Shown here: in pieces, positions 15,978-24,559 of the stretch | How positions within the stretch are numbered: position 1 is the stretch's first letter | Layout of the letters: every line of letters begins with the position of its first letter | Source of the DNA: an uncultured Alphaproteobacteria bacterium | GTDB taxonomy: Bacteria > Pseudomonadota > Alphaproteobacteria > Rs-D84 | Direction: 5' to 3' | Length of the DNA stretch: 64,000 nucleotides | Assembly: GCA_949082785.1 (NCBI GenBank) | Contig: CARVLU010000002.1 | Span: forward strand, 1 to 64,000 | Made by a program: the position numbers and the translations under genes | Notes under the pieces: model-generated | Databases searched by the model: none | What the model was told of the DNA's origin: nothing | What the model saw: the letters and a program-made list of their open reading frames with translations, nothing else

Positions 15978-16712
15978 TTATTCCGCAACAGCTGCTGTTT
16001 CGGTTTCTGTTACTTGTTCTGTGCCAGCATCCGCATTCTGGGCCGCAGCCATGGTCGGAATCGGCAAATCTTTCTGTTCTTTTTTAACCGCGTCGGTAAT
16101 CAGAACGAATGTGCCGTTTGCACCCGGAACCGCACCTTCGACGAAAATCAGATTTTCCGTCGCGTCGGTACCGAAAACTTTCAAGTTCTGGACAGAAACG
16201 GTTTCGTTCCCCATCTGACCGGCCATCTTTTTACCTTTCAGAACGCGGCCCGGCCATTCACGCATACCGGTACCACCGATGGAACGATGAGCTTTTAAAA
16301 CACCGTGGGTTGCTTCCTTACCGCCAAAGTTGTGGCGTTTCATTGCACCCTGAAAACCTTTACCTTTGCTTGTCGCCTGGACATCAACAAATTGACCCGC
16401 GACAAAATGGCCAGAAGACAATTGTGTCCCAACCGGGATGATGCAGTCTTCGGAAACGCGGAATTCGACAACCTTGCGGTATGGCTTTACGCCCGCCTTT
16501 TGTGCCGCGACCATCTGAGGCTTTGCAACGTGTTTCGCCTTGGCTTCACGCATGCCCAATACATTTGCAATATAACCGTGCTTTTCGACACTACGATTCC
16601 CGATGACAGCGCAGTCACCAACCGACAGAACCGTTACGCCGTGCGCAACCCCGTTGTCGTCATACAGACGTGTCATACCAATTTTTGTTGTAATTAATCC
16701 GCTACGTTTCAT
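15978..16712 (-). CDS. rplC: 50S ribosomal protein L3
   Basis: L3, 244 residues, of which the last ~30 are an Ala/Thr/Glu-rich extension (ADAGTEQVTETETAAVAE) not needed for the fold. Core motifs are GLITTKIGMTRLYDDNG, SKGKGFQGAMKRHNFGG and KMAGQMGNETVSVQNLKVF. Confidence 0.97.
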   Translation of the reverse strand: MKRSGLITTKIGMTRLYDDNGVAHGVTVLSVGDCAVIGNRSVEKHGYIANVLGMREAKAKHVAKPQMVAAQKAGVKPYRKVVEFRVSEDCIIPVGTQLSSGHFVAGQFVDVQATSKGKGFQGAMKRHNFGGKEATHGVLKAHRSIGGTGMREWPGRVLKGKKMAGQMGNETVSVQNLKVFGTDATENLIFVEGAVPGANGTFVLITDAVKKEQKDLPIPTMAAAQNADAGTEQVTETETAAVAE

Positions 16713-16744
16713 TTTCTTAATGCCTTTGTCGTTTTAATTGGCCC

Positions 16745-16780
16745 CCGTAAATCTGGCCCCACAGGGCCAGGTGTACGGGA
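16745..16780. repeat. Hairpin between rpsJ and rplC
   Basis: An inner stem CTGGCCC/GGGCCAG (16754-16771) is flanked by CCCGTA/TACGGG (16745-16780). The composite stem occupies half of the 75-base gap. Confidence 0.55.
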
Positions 16781-16787
16781 AATCAAC

Positions 16788-17099
16788 TTACAATTTAATC
16801 TTCACATCAACCCCTGACGCCAAGTCCAACTTCATCAAGGCATCAACTGTCTGAGGGGTTGGATTAACAATATCGACAACCGCTTTGTGATTGCGGATTT
16901 CGAACTGTTCGCGAGATTTTTTATCCACGTGAGGCGAACGGTTAACTGTAAATTTCTGAATCAATGTCGGCAAGCGAACGGGTCCAACGACATCCGCGCC
17001 AGTGCGCTTTGCAGTTTTTACGATTTCTTCTACGGATTCCATCAGAACTCTGTGGTCAAAAGCCGTCAGTTTGATGCGAATCTTAGATGCAGGTACCAT
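16788..17099 (-). CDS. rpsJ: 30S ribosomal protein S10
   Basis: S10 (NusE), 103 residues, a ribosomal and transcription-antitermination protein. Motifs are KIRIKLTAFDHRVLMESVEE, VGPVRLPTLIQKFTVNRSPH and KKSREQFEIRNHKAVVDIVN. It follows tuf, the usual alphaproteobacterial order. Confidence 0.98.
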   Translation of the reverse strand: MVPASKIRIKLTAFDHRVLMESVEEIVKTAKRTGADVVGPVRLPTLIQKFTVNRSPHVDKKSREQFEIRNHKAVVDIVNPTPQTVDALMKLDLASGVDVKIKL

Positions 17100-17176
17100 T
17101 GTTCGTTTTCCTTATATTTGTTTGGGCCGGTAATCACTGACGCTTTTAATTCAGTTACACCGACCCACAACGTTAC

Positions 17177-18364
17177 TTATTTAATGATTTTAGATACAAC
17201 ACCAGCGCCAACTGTGCGACCGCCTTCGCGGATAGCAAAGCGACGACCTTCGTCCATAGCAATCGGTGCAATCAACTGCACTGTGATGCGGACGTTGTCA
17301 CCCGGCAGAACCATTTCTTTGTCAGCCGGCAGTGTGATGGTGCCAGTTACGTCAGTCGTGCTGAAATAGAATTGCGGACGATAGTTCGAGAAGAACGCTG
17401 TGTGACGGCCGCCTTCTTCTTTCGTCAGAATATAAACTTCAGCTTCGAATTCTGTGTGCGGTGTGATGGAACCCGGTTTGCAGATAATCTGACCACGTTC
17501 AACATCTTCTTTCTTGGTACCGCGCAACAACAGACCAACGTTGTCCCCGGCTTCACCCTGATCCAGCAATTTGCGGAACATTTCAACACCGGTAACAGTT
17601 GTTTTCTGGGTCGGACGCAAACCAACGATTTCGCATTCGTCACCAACTTTGATAACACCGGATTCGATACGGCCGGTAACCACTGTACCACGACCTGTGA
17701 TCGAGAATACATCTTCGATCGGCATCAAGAACGGTTTGTCAACCGGGCGTTCCGGCATCGGGATGTATTCATCGCAAGCCTTTAACAGGGCGTCAATGGA
17801 TTCTTTGCCCAGACCGTCGTTCTTGTCTTCCAAAGCGGAGATAGCAGAACCACGGATAATCGGTGTGTTATCTCCGTCAAAGTCGTTCGCAGACAGCAAT
17901 TCACGGATTTCCATTTCAACCAATTCCAACAATTCAGCGTCGTTGGCCAAGTCGCACTTGTTCAAGTAAACAACAATCTGCGGAATACCAACCTGGCGCG
18001 CCAACAAGATGTGTTCGCGTGTCTGGGGCATCGGACCGTCAGTCGCGGCAACGACCAAGATCGCACCGTCCATCTGCGCGGCACCGGTAATCATGTTTTT
18101 AACATAGTCCGCGTGGCCCGGGCAGTCAACGTGCGCATAGTGGCGGTCGGCTGTTTCATATTCAACGTGTGCTGTGTTGATGGTAATACCACGCTGTTTT
18201 TCTTCCGGCGCGTTGTCGATTTCACCAACACCCTTGGCTTTATCGGCACCAACGCCATAGTTGTGAACAATAGCAGCAGTCAATGTTGTCTTACCATGGT
18301 CAACGTGACCGATGGTGCCAATATTAACGTGCGGCTTCGTTCTTACGTACTTTTCTTTTGCCAT
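17177..18364 (-). CDS. tuf: Elongation factor Tu
   Basis: EF-Tu, 395 residues, a GTPase that delivers aminoacyl-tRNA. The start is the ATG at 18364 with a GGAG site; the frame stays open upstream without homology. G motifs are GHVDHGKTT, DCPGHADYV and NKCDL, and the C-terminal barrel includes GDNVRITVQLIAPIAMDEG. It is the only tuf copy in the window. Confidence 0.98.
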   Translation of the reverse strand: MAKEKYVRTKPHVNIGTIGHVDHGKTTLTAAIVHNYGVGADKAKGVGEIDNAPEEKQRGITINTAHVEYETADRHYAHVDCPGHADYVKNMITGAAQMDGAILVVAATDGPMPQTREHILLARQVGIPQIVVYLNKCDLANDAELLELVEMEIRELLSANDFDGDNTPIIRGSAISALEDKNDGLGKESIDALLKACDEYIPMPERPVDKPFLMPIEDVFSITGRGTVVTGRIESGVIKVGDECEIVGLRPTQKTTVTGVEMFRKLLDQGEAGDNVGLLLRGTKKEDVERGQIICKPGSITPHTEFEAEVYILTKEEGGRHTAFFSNYRPQFYFSTTDVTGTITLPADKEMVLPGDNVRITVQLIAPIAMDEGRRFAIREGGRTVGAGVVSKIIK

Positions 18365-18470
18365 AGTTTTCTCCTTAGGCTTTTGTTTTGTTAATTTATT
18401 TCTGACTGATGCTTCCAGATTAATCGGTTCTAAGATAAACCAAAAATCTGAAAACACAAGTCATAAATTC

Positions 18471-20552
18471 TTATTTCGTCAATTTTTTGATGACTTCGTC
18501 TGCAACGTTCTGCGGCACTTCGTCATAGTGCGACAATTCCATGTACGGATTTGCGCGACCCTGGGACAGCGAACGCAGTGTTTTGACATATCCGAACAAA
18601 TTCGCCAGCGGCACGAACGCAGAAATAACCTGATTCCCAAACTGTGTTTCAATACCGTTGATTTGTCCGCGGCGACTGTTCAGGTCCCCGATGATGTCCC
18701 CGACGTATTCTTCCGGTGTGTTAACCGAAAGCTTCATAATCGGTTCCAGCAATTTCGGCGATGCTTTTTTCATGGCTTCGCGGAAGCAAGCACGCGCCGC
18801 AATTTCAAAGCACAAAACGTTAGAGTCAACTTCGTGATATTTACCATCTACCAACGTTGCCTTGAAATCCACCGTCGGATAGCCAATCAAGACACCTGTC
18901 TGTTGGGCTATCTTCAAACCCTTTTCAACACCGGGGATGTATTCTTTCGGAATCGCACCACCGACAATTTTGTTTTCAAATTCATAACCCTGGCCCGGTT
19001 CCATCGGTTCAAATTCAATTTTAACCTGGGCGTACTGACCCGAACCACCAGACTGTTTTTTGTGTGTGTATTCTTCGGTAATCGGTTTGCGGAATGTTTC
19101 GCGATACGCAATGCGCGGTTCACCCACAGCCACGTCAACCTTGAATTCACGCAGCAAACGATCGACCAAGATTTCCAGGTGCAATTCACCAACACCCGCC
19201 AAAATGGTCTGGCCGGATTCTTCGTCAACAGACACGCGGAACGACGGGTCTTCTTTGGCCAACGCCTGCAAGCCCAGGGACATTTTTTCAATATCCGCCT
19301 TGGTCTTGGGTTCAACAGCGATGCTGATAACCGGTTCCGGAACGTGGATGTTTTCCAACAAAATCGGTTTTGCTTCGTCGCACAGCGTGTCACCGGTGAT
19401 GGTTTCTTTCATACCAACCAGTGTGACGATGTCGCCGGCGGACGCTTCTTTGATTTCTTCGCGGTTGTTAGAGTGCATCAACAACATACGACCCACGCGT
19501 TCACGTTTGTCACGATTCGCGTTATAGATATAGGAACCCGATGTCAATTTACCGGAATAAATACGGATAAACATCAAGTTACCAACGAACGGGTCATTTG
19601 CGACCTTAAACGCCAGGGCGCTGAACGGTTCTTTGACATCGGCGTGACGTTCGTCCGCGGTTTCGCCGTCCATTTTTGTCCCCTTGATCGCCGGGATATC
19701 CAGCGGCGACGGCAAGTAGTCAACAATCGCGTCCAACAACGGCTGTACGCCCTTGTTCTTGAACGAAGAACCGCACAATACCGGGTTAAAGTTCTGGGCG
19801 ATTGTCCCCTTGCGGATTAATTTTTTAATTGTTTCGACATCCGGGACCTTGCCTTCCATATAGGCTTCCATGATTTCGTCGTCCAGGGTCACAACTTCTT
19901 CAATCAAGTGATTGTGCAGTTCTTCGGCCTTGGCTTTCAAATCTTCGGGAATTTCAACGATTTGCGGTTCCTTGCCCATGTCATCTTCCCAGACGATGGC
20001 GCGCATTTGAACGACGTCAACAACGCCGCGGAAATCACTTTCCGCACCAATCGGGAAATTCACGACCAAGGGATTTGCCCCCAGACGTTCACGAATCATA
20101 TCGACGCAACGGAAGAAGTTCCCGCCGATACGGTCCATTTTGTTAATAAAGCAGATACGCGGAACGCTGTAACGGTCGGCCTGGCGCCAAACAGTTTCTG
20201 TCTGGGGCTGTACACCGGACACGGATTCAAAAACCGCAACCGCACCGTCCAACACGCGCAAGCTGCGTTCTACTTCCATGGTAAAGTCCACGTGTCCCGG
20301 GGTGTCAATCAGATTAATGCGATGGTCGCGCCAGAAACAGGTTGTCGCCGCGGATGTAATTGTAATACCGCGTTCCTGTTCCTGTTCCATCCAGTCCATT
20401 GTGGCACCGCCATCATGCACTTCGCCGATTTTATAGGTTTTACCGGTATAAAACAAAATGCGTTCTGATGTGGTTGTTTTACCTGCGTCAATATGGGCCA
20501 TAATGCCGATATTGCGGTACATATGCAAAGGTGCGGTTTTTCCAACAGACAT
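18471..20552 (-). CDS. fusA: Elongation factor G
   Basis: EF-G, 693 residues, the translocation GTPase. G motifs are AHIDAGKTT, DTPGHVDFT and NKMD. Domain IV carries SGGSGQYAQVKIEFEP, and the C-terminal part has RGQINGIETQFGNQVISAFV and LRSLSQGRANPYMELSHYDEV. It lies between rpsG and tuf as usual. Confidence 0.98.
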   Translation of the reverse strand: MSVGKTAPLHMYRNIGIMAHIDAGKTTTSERILFYTGKTYKIGEVHDGGATMDWMEQEQERGITITSAATTCFWRDHRINLIDTPGHVDFTMEVERSLRVLDGAVAVFESVSGVQPQTETVWRQADRYSVPRICFINKMDRIGGNFFRCVDMIRERLGANPLVVNFPIGAESDFRGVVDVVQMRAIVWEDDMGKEPQIVEIPEDLKAKAEELHNHLIEEVVTLDDEIMEAYMEGKVPDVETIKKLIRKGTIAQNFNPVLCGSSFKNKGVQPLLDAIVDYLPSPLDIPAIKGTKMDGETADERHADVKEPFSALAFKVANDPFVGNLMFIRIYSGKLTSGSYIYNANRDKRERVGRMLLMHSNNREEIKEASAGDIVTLVGMKETITGDTLCDEAKPILLENIHVPEPVISIAVEPKTKADIEKMSLGLQALAKEDPSFRVSVDEESGQTILAGVGELHLEILVDRLLREFKVDVAVGEPRIAYRETFRKPITEEYTHKKQSGGSGQYAQVKIEFEPMEPGQGYEFENKIVGGAIPKEYIPGVEKGLKIAQQTGVLIGYPTVDFKATLVDGKYHEVDSNVLCFEIAARACFREAMKKASPKLLEPIMKLSVNTPEEYVGDIIGDLNSRRGQINGIETQFGNQVISAFVPLANLFGYVKTLRSLSQGRANPYMELSHYDEVPQNVADEVIKKLTK

Positions 20553-20594
20553 GTGCGTTCCTTATCTTAAAATTTTATTTTTATATTTCATAGA

Positions 20595-21068
20595 TTACCA
20601 GCGGAAGTGGGCAAACGCCTTGTTCGCTTCGGCCATCTTGTGGGTGTCAATCTTTTTCTTGAATGCGCCACCCTGCCCGTTCAAAGCATCACGCAATTCG
20701 CCGAACAGTCTGTCCGCCATGGCGCGTTCACCACGTTTGCGCGCGAACATAACCAACCAACGCAAGGCCAATGTCTGCTGACGTTCTTTGCGAACTTCGA
20801 CCGGAACCTGATATGTGGCCCCACCAACACGACGTCCCTTAACTTCTACGGACGGTTTCAAGGCATCGACCGCTTCCAGAAATGCAGTCAATTCATCACC
20901 ATCTTTGGCGATTTTCTTCAATTTGTCCATCGCATCGTAAACGATATTTTCTGCGACTTCCTTTTTACCGTCCCACATAACAATATTAATACATTTCGCA
21001 ACAACCAGGTTGCCATATTTGGAATCGGCTAAGATTTCACGTTTTGCTGCACTTTTACGTCTTGACAT
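20595..21068 (-). CDS. rpsG: 30S ribosomal protein S7
   Basis: S7, 157 residues, nucleates the 30S head. It starts MSRRKSAAKREILADSKYGN and contains KPSVEVKGRRVGGATYQVPV and RWLVMFARKRGERAMADRL. It follows rpsL by 79 bases. Confidence 0.98.
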   Translation of the reverse strand: MSRRKSAAKREILADSKYGNLVVAKCINIVMWDGKKEVAENIVYDAMDKLKKIAKDGDELTAFLEAVDALKPSVEVKGRRVGGATYQVPVEVRKERQQTLALRWLVMFARKRGERAMADRLFGELRDALNGQGGAFKKKIDTHKMAEANKAFAHFRW

Positions 21069-21147
21069 TTTTAATTTTCCTTAATTTTTCTTCACCTGAC
21101 AAACAGATTACTCACACAAGTTGCCCTGTGTGGATTGGTTATATAAC

Positions 21148-21519
21148 TTATTTCTTGACCTTGGCCCCGTACAAAGAACGTCCCTGCTTACGGCTGTCAA
21201 CGCCCTTGGTATCCAAGACACCACGAATGATGTGATATTTAACCCCCGGCAAGTCCTTTACACGGCCGCCACGAATCATAACGACACTGTGTTCCTGCAA
21301 ATTGTGACCTTCGCCCGGGATATAGGCGGTAACTTCGCGGCCGTTCGCCAGTTTAACACGGGCCACCTTACGCTGCGCCGAGTTCGGCTTTTTCGGGGTG
21401 GTTGTGTACACACGTGTGCAAACGCCACGTTTCTGTGGGCTTTCCATCATATCGGGGGCTGTGGATTTCACAACGACCTTTTTACGTGGTTTCCGAATCA
21501 GTTGGTTTACTGTTGGCAT
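21148..21519 (-). CDS. rpsL: 30S ribosomal protein S12
   Basis: S12, 123 residues, a decoding-centre protein and first gene of the operon. Motifs are MPTVNQLIRKPRKKVVVKST, TTPKKPNSAQRKVARVKLAN and the loop PGEGHNLQEHSVVMIRGGRV. The Lys residues tied to streptomycin response in the family (KKPNS) are the wild-type ones. The leader from the predicted promoter is ~140 bases. Confidence 0.98.
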   Translation of the reverse strand: MPTVNQLIRKPRKKVVVKSTAPDMMESPQKRGVCTRVYTTTPKKPNSAQRKVARVKLANGREVTAYIPGEGHNLQEHSVVMIRGGRVKDLPGVKYHIIRGVLDTKGVDSRKQGRSLYGAKVKK

Positions 21520-21667
21520 TCAAAAATCTCTTTGTTTGTACATACCTTTTAATCTACGCAAAACCGGCAATCAGACTTATTTCAACGGGATTCCCGCGAT
21601 TATAAATCTGTCAGAATGCGCAGATTTCTGTGTTTTTTCTTTCCTTGTTTACACGGAAAGCGAACAT

Positions 21668-21696
21668 ACTATAACCATCCCCCCCACAGATGTCAA
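21668..21696 (-). promoter_or_regulatory. Promoter of the ribosomal operon
   Basis: On the minus strand TTGACA (21691-21696), a 17-base spacer with a G run and TATAGT (21668-21673), close to the sigma-70 consensus. The predicted start is near 21661, ~140 bases before rpsL. No other promoter this good is seen within the cluster. Confidence 0.8.
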
Positions 21697-21798
21697 GAAA
21701 AATCTAGGAAAAAGAATACGGAAACCGGGCCAAAAAGCCCGTAAATGCGCGGATTTTATTCCACCAAACCACATGACAAATCAAACATTAGTACAACA

Positions 21799-21829
21799 AA
21801 AAAATCCCGCCGATGGGCGGGACTTTTTT
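21799..21829 (-). terminator. Terminator of the beta-barrel gene
   Basis: TCCCGCC (21805-21811) pairs with GGCGGGA (21816-21822), with A/T tracts on both sides. It ends the minus-strand gene at 21858. Confidence 0.75.
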
Positions 21830-21857
21830 TGCTACAAAGTTTAAATATTGATTTGGA

Positions 21858-22625
21858 TTAAAAATCAACACCGAATTTGAAGCCAAAGCCAAAGCCGTCT
21901 TCAAATTCCCAATCGCCGGTATAGTGTGCCATTTCACCCGAAATGTACGCACCGACGAATTTCGTTGCATCAATGTTGTAATTGACGCCAAACTGACCGT
22001 TCCAGCGACCCGCGTTGTCAAAGGCGTCATCCAAGAAGCCTGTGTATTCAACACCGGCAACCAAATTCCATGCCGGGCACAGAACGTATTGGCCATCGAT
22101 GCCCACGCGCAGTTTGTGGATGCCATCGTCGCCCCAGTTAAAGGATTCGCTGTTGACATAATCGAACGCAACATGACCCGCCAATGTCCAATCGCCGGCC
22201 ACATAACCGCCGCGAACACCCGCTGTCCACTGGTATGATGTGTAATCTTTGTCCAGGAACGGTGTGTGGTTACCCCATACCGGGTCCAACGCATAGGTGC
22301 CAAAGATATCAGCTTTCCAGTTGCCCATATCCAGCGCGCGATAGTTTACGCCAACTGTGAAATCACGCCATGCGGATGCGTCAAACCAATCTTTTTCCAT
22401 CGCCGATGTCGCCAGGTTCACCATCAATTTGTCCGTGATACCATAGCCGAATTCTTCGCGCAGCGTCCATGTATCGGTCGCTTCGGAATGAGAACCCAAT
22501 GTTGTCACGCTGTAAAAGCGGTCCTGGCCCGGGCGATACAACGGATTATTATCAATAACGTTCGCCGCATGTGCCCCAGACACCGCAAAAACAGCCAACA
22601 TTGAAGTCAAAGCTAATTTTTTCAT
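21858..22625 (-). CDS. Predicted outer-membrane beta-barrel protein
   Basis: 255 residues. A signal peptide (MKKLALTSMLAVFAVSGAHA) is followed by alternating aromatic/polar strands throughout (GYGITDKLMVNLA, FTVGVNYRALDMGNWKADIF, GQFGVNYNIDATKFVGAYIS). It ends in Phe (FGFKFGVDF), the usual signal for the BAM machinery. The specific family is not recognised; it could be a porin-like or structural barrel. It stands alone between terminators. Confidence 0.75.
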   Translation of the reverse strand: MKKLALTSMLAVFAVSGAHAANVIDNNPLYRPGQDRFYSVTTLGSHSEATDTWTLREEFGYGITDKLMVNLATSAMEKDWFDASAWRDFTVGVNYRALDMGNWKADIFGTYALDPVWGNHTPFLDKDYTSYQWTAGVRGGYVAGDWTLAGHVAFDYVNSESFNWGDDGIHKLRVGIDGQYVLCPAWNLVAGVEYTGFLDDAFDNAGRWNGQFGVNYNIDATKFVGAYISGEMAHYTGDWEFEDGFGFGFKFGVDF

Positions 22626-22795
22626 AACCTATTCCTTTCTTTTTCGATTTGTAGTGATGCTAAGTTTGCCTTAGCTACACGAATATTTTGGCACTGAATA
22701 CTATCCTATTCAAGGACAAAGATTTTTGCAAAAATGCCAATTCTATGTTAAAATAACGCGCGTTCGCGATTCGGAATTATTCCTATACACACCAT

Positions 22796-22824
22796 AAAAC
22801 GCCCGGAAATCCGGGCGTTTTTGT
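22796..22824 (-). terminator. Terminator after mltG
   Basis: AAAACGCCCGG, loop AAAT, CCGGGCGTTTT (22796-22821), with T tracts on both strands. It separates mltG from the beta-barrel gene. Confidence 0.75.
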
Positions 22825-22868
22825 TTATTCAATGCTAAAATTATTAAAAATAAAAATCATTAATTTTT

Positions 22869-23903
22869 TTAATCATTTACAGGTTTCGATTTCGAATTGC
22901 GAAATTTTTTTATCGCGCGCCAGTCGGCATGATTTTTTTGATGTTCTTCGTATGTGCCGGCAAACTTGTGTCCGCCCCGACCATCTGCCACAAAAAACAG
23001 ATAATTGGTATCCGCCGGGTCCAAAACTGCCGCAATGGCGTTTCGTCCGACATTGGCAATGGGCGACGGCGGCAATCCATAATTTGTATATGTGTTAAAT
23101 GGGCTGGGGGTCTTTAAATGGTCCCGCAACAGTGCTCTTCCCTGCATATCGCCCAGACCGCCCGTGATGGCATAAACCACGGTCGGGTCGGCCTGTAAAC
23201 GCATCTTTTTATTCAATCGGTTTAAATAAACACTGGCGACGATGGGCATTTCCGATGGTTTGGGCGTTTCTTTCTGGACAATAGATGCCAAGGTCAGAAT
23301 TTCGTTCCATGTTTTCAGTGGTTTCGGCGCATGCCCGCCGGTCGCGTTCCAGCTGTCGTGAATGGATGCCATTTTGCGACGCATTAATTCCAGAACCGCC
23401 AACCGGCTGGTGCCGCGCGCCACGCGATATGTGTCCGGGAACACATCCCCATCATGCAGATGACATACCGGCCGGTCGGCCACATCGCATTCAACCGGCC
23501 CCGCCAGCGCCGCCGTATCCAACAACAGGTTTTTGATTTGGCGGATGGTTAAACCTTCGGGGATAACAACCAATGTCGATGCCACGTCGCCGCGTGCCAT
23601 CATGCGCGCGATGCGAAACGTACTGGCGCGGGCGGGAATATCATATGTACCGGATTGAATCTTGCCGCCCTGGACCATGACGGCGGCCTTGAACACATCG
23701 GACGATGATATCAGCCCCGCCGCGCGTAACCGCGCCGCGACCGCCGACACGGCCGCCCCACTGTCGATGCGAAATGTTGCCGCGTCAACGACGGGTGACC
23801 GCCACCCGACGACATACACCCCCATCCCCAGCGCAATCGCAATCACAGCAATAATTAAATGAATCGGACCAATGCGGCCAAACAATTTTTTCTTTCGTTT
23901 CAT
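22869..23903 (-). CDS. mltG: Endolytic murein transglycosylase MltG
   Basis: MltG (YceG), 344 residues, an inner-membrane-anchored enzyme thought to release nascent glycan strands. One N-terminal membrane helix (residues ~10-33) precedes a LysM-like region. The catalytic segment LTLASIVQKETPKPSEMPIV holds the family Glu and continues as ASVYLNRLNKKMRLQADPTV; YTNYGLPPSPIANVGRNAI is also typical. No fabF partner lies directly upstream here, although that pairing is common. Confidence 0.95.
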   Translation of the reverse strand: MKRKKKLFGRIGPIHLIIAVIAIALGMGVYVVGWRSPVVDAATFRIDSGAAVSAVAARLRAAGLISSSDVFKAAVMVQGGKIQSGTYDIPARASTFRIARMMARGDVASTLVVIPEGLTIRQIKNLLLDTAALAGPVECDVADRPVCHLHDGDVFPDTYRVARGTSRLAVLELMRRKMASIHDSWNATGGHAPKPLKTWNEILTLASIVQKETPKPSEMPIVASVYLNRLNKKMRLQADPTVVYAITGGLGDMQGRALLRDHLKTPSPFNTYTNYGLPPSPIANVGRNAIAAVLDPADTNYLFFVADGRGGHKFAGTYEEHQKNHADWRAIKKFRNSKSKPVND

Positions 23904-23955
23904 TGTGCCGGCATTATGCCAGATATAAAATTTATTGCAACCGCTTCGACGGGGA

Positions 23956-24276
23956 TTACATAAATCCGCTGTACTGGCGTTGCCATAATTTGTAATCCAG
24001 GCCGCGGCGCCGCATCAGCGTATTGTGCGTTCCCATTTCAACAATCCGCCCCGCATCCATGACAATAATCCGGTCCATCTGTTGCAATGTGGACAATCTG
24101 TGCGCAATCGCGATTGTCGTGCGGTCGCGCATCAAACCATTGATGGATGTTTGGATGTTGGCCTCGGTTTCGCTGTTCAGTGCAGATGTCGCTTCGTCCA
24201 GTAACAAGATGGGCGCATTTTTCAAAATCGCGTGGGCAAGCGTGAGGCTTGTTTGCGCCGACGTATAGTCGTACCT
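23956..24276 (-). pseudogene. Truncated ABC transporter ATPase domain
   Basis: Only the last third of an MsbA-type nucleotide-binding domain remains: a degenerate signature region (TSAQTSLTLAHAIL), Walker B (APILLLDEATSAL), the H-loop (IAIAHRLSTLQQMDRIIVMD) and the C-terminal tail. Walker A, the transmembrane part and the start are absent, and an in-frame stop lies upstream near 24282. The upstream edge is next to tRNA-Pro. It looks like the leftover 3' end of a gene cut by deletion or insertion. Translation is possible only from a TTG near 24231 or an ATG-less start. Confidence 0.75.
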
Positions 24277-24311
24277 TTACGCTTCTCATCCTGCACCAGA
24301 ATTGTAAAATA

Positions 24312-24337
24312 AAAAACGCCCCATTTGGGGGCGTTTT
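24312..24337 (-). terminator. Terminator after tRNA-Pro
   Basis: AAACGCCCC, loop ATTT, GGGGGCGTTTT. It lies 8 bases beyond the tRNA 3' end. Confidence 0.75.
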
Positions 24338-24344
24338 CTTATTT

Positions 24345-24421
24345 TGGTCGGAGTGACAGGATTCGAACCTACGACCTCTGCGACCCGAACGCAGCGCTCT
24401 ACCAGACTGAGCTACACTCCG
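24345..24421 (-). tRNA. tRNA-Pro (CGG)
   Basis: A 77-base cloverleaf. The acceptor stem CGGAGTG pairs with CACTCCG, followed by A and an encoded CCA. The D arm contains AGCTCAGTCTGGTAGAGCG and the T arm GGTTCGAATCC. The anticodon stem CTGCG/CGCAG encloses the loop TTCGGGT, giving anticodon CGG. Confidence 0.96.
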
Positions 24422-24442
24422 AAAACTGACCTTGCGACGCGC

Positions 24443-24471
24443 ATTATGCACCCTTTTTAGGAAAAAAGCAA
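24443..24471 (-). promoter_or_regulatory. Promoter of tRNA-Pro
   Basis: On the minus strand TTGCTT (24466-24471), a 17-base spacer and CATAAT (24443-24448), followed by a GCGCG discriminator, a feature of stable-RNA promoters. The start would be ~15 bases before the mature tRNA. Confidence 0.65.
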
Positions 24472-24559
24472 CCGTTTTTATTTCTTATTTTAACTTGTAA
24501 TTTTGCCCCCCAAAAACCATATTATTATCAGCAAGACAAACCAAGGAAAGGATTCATTT

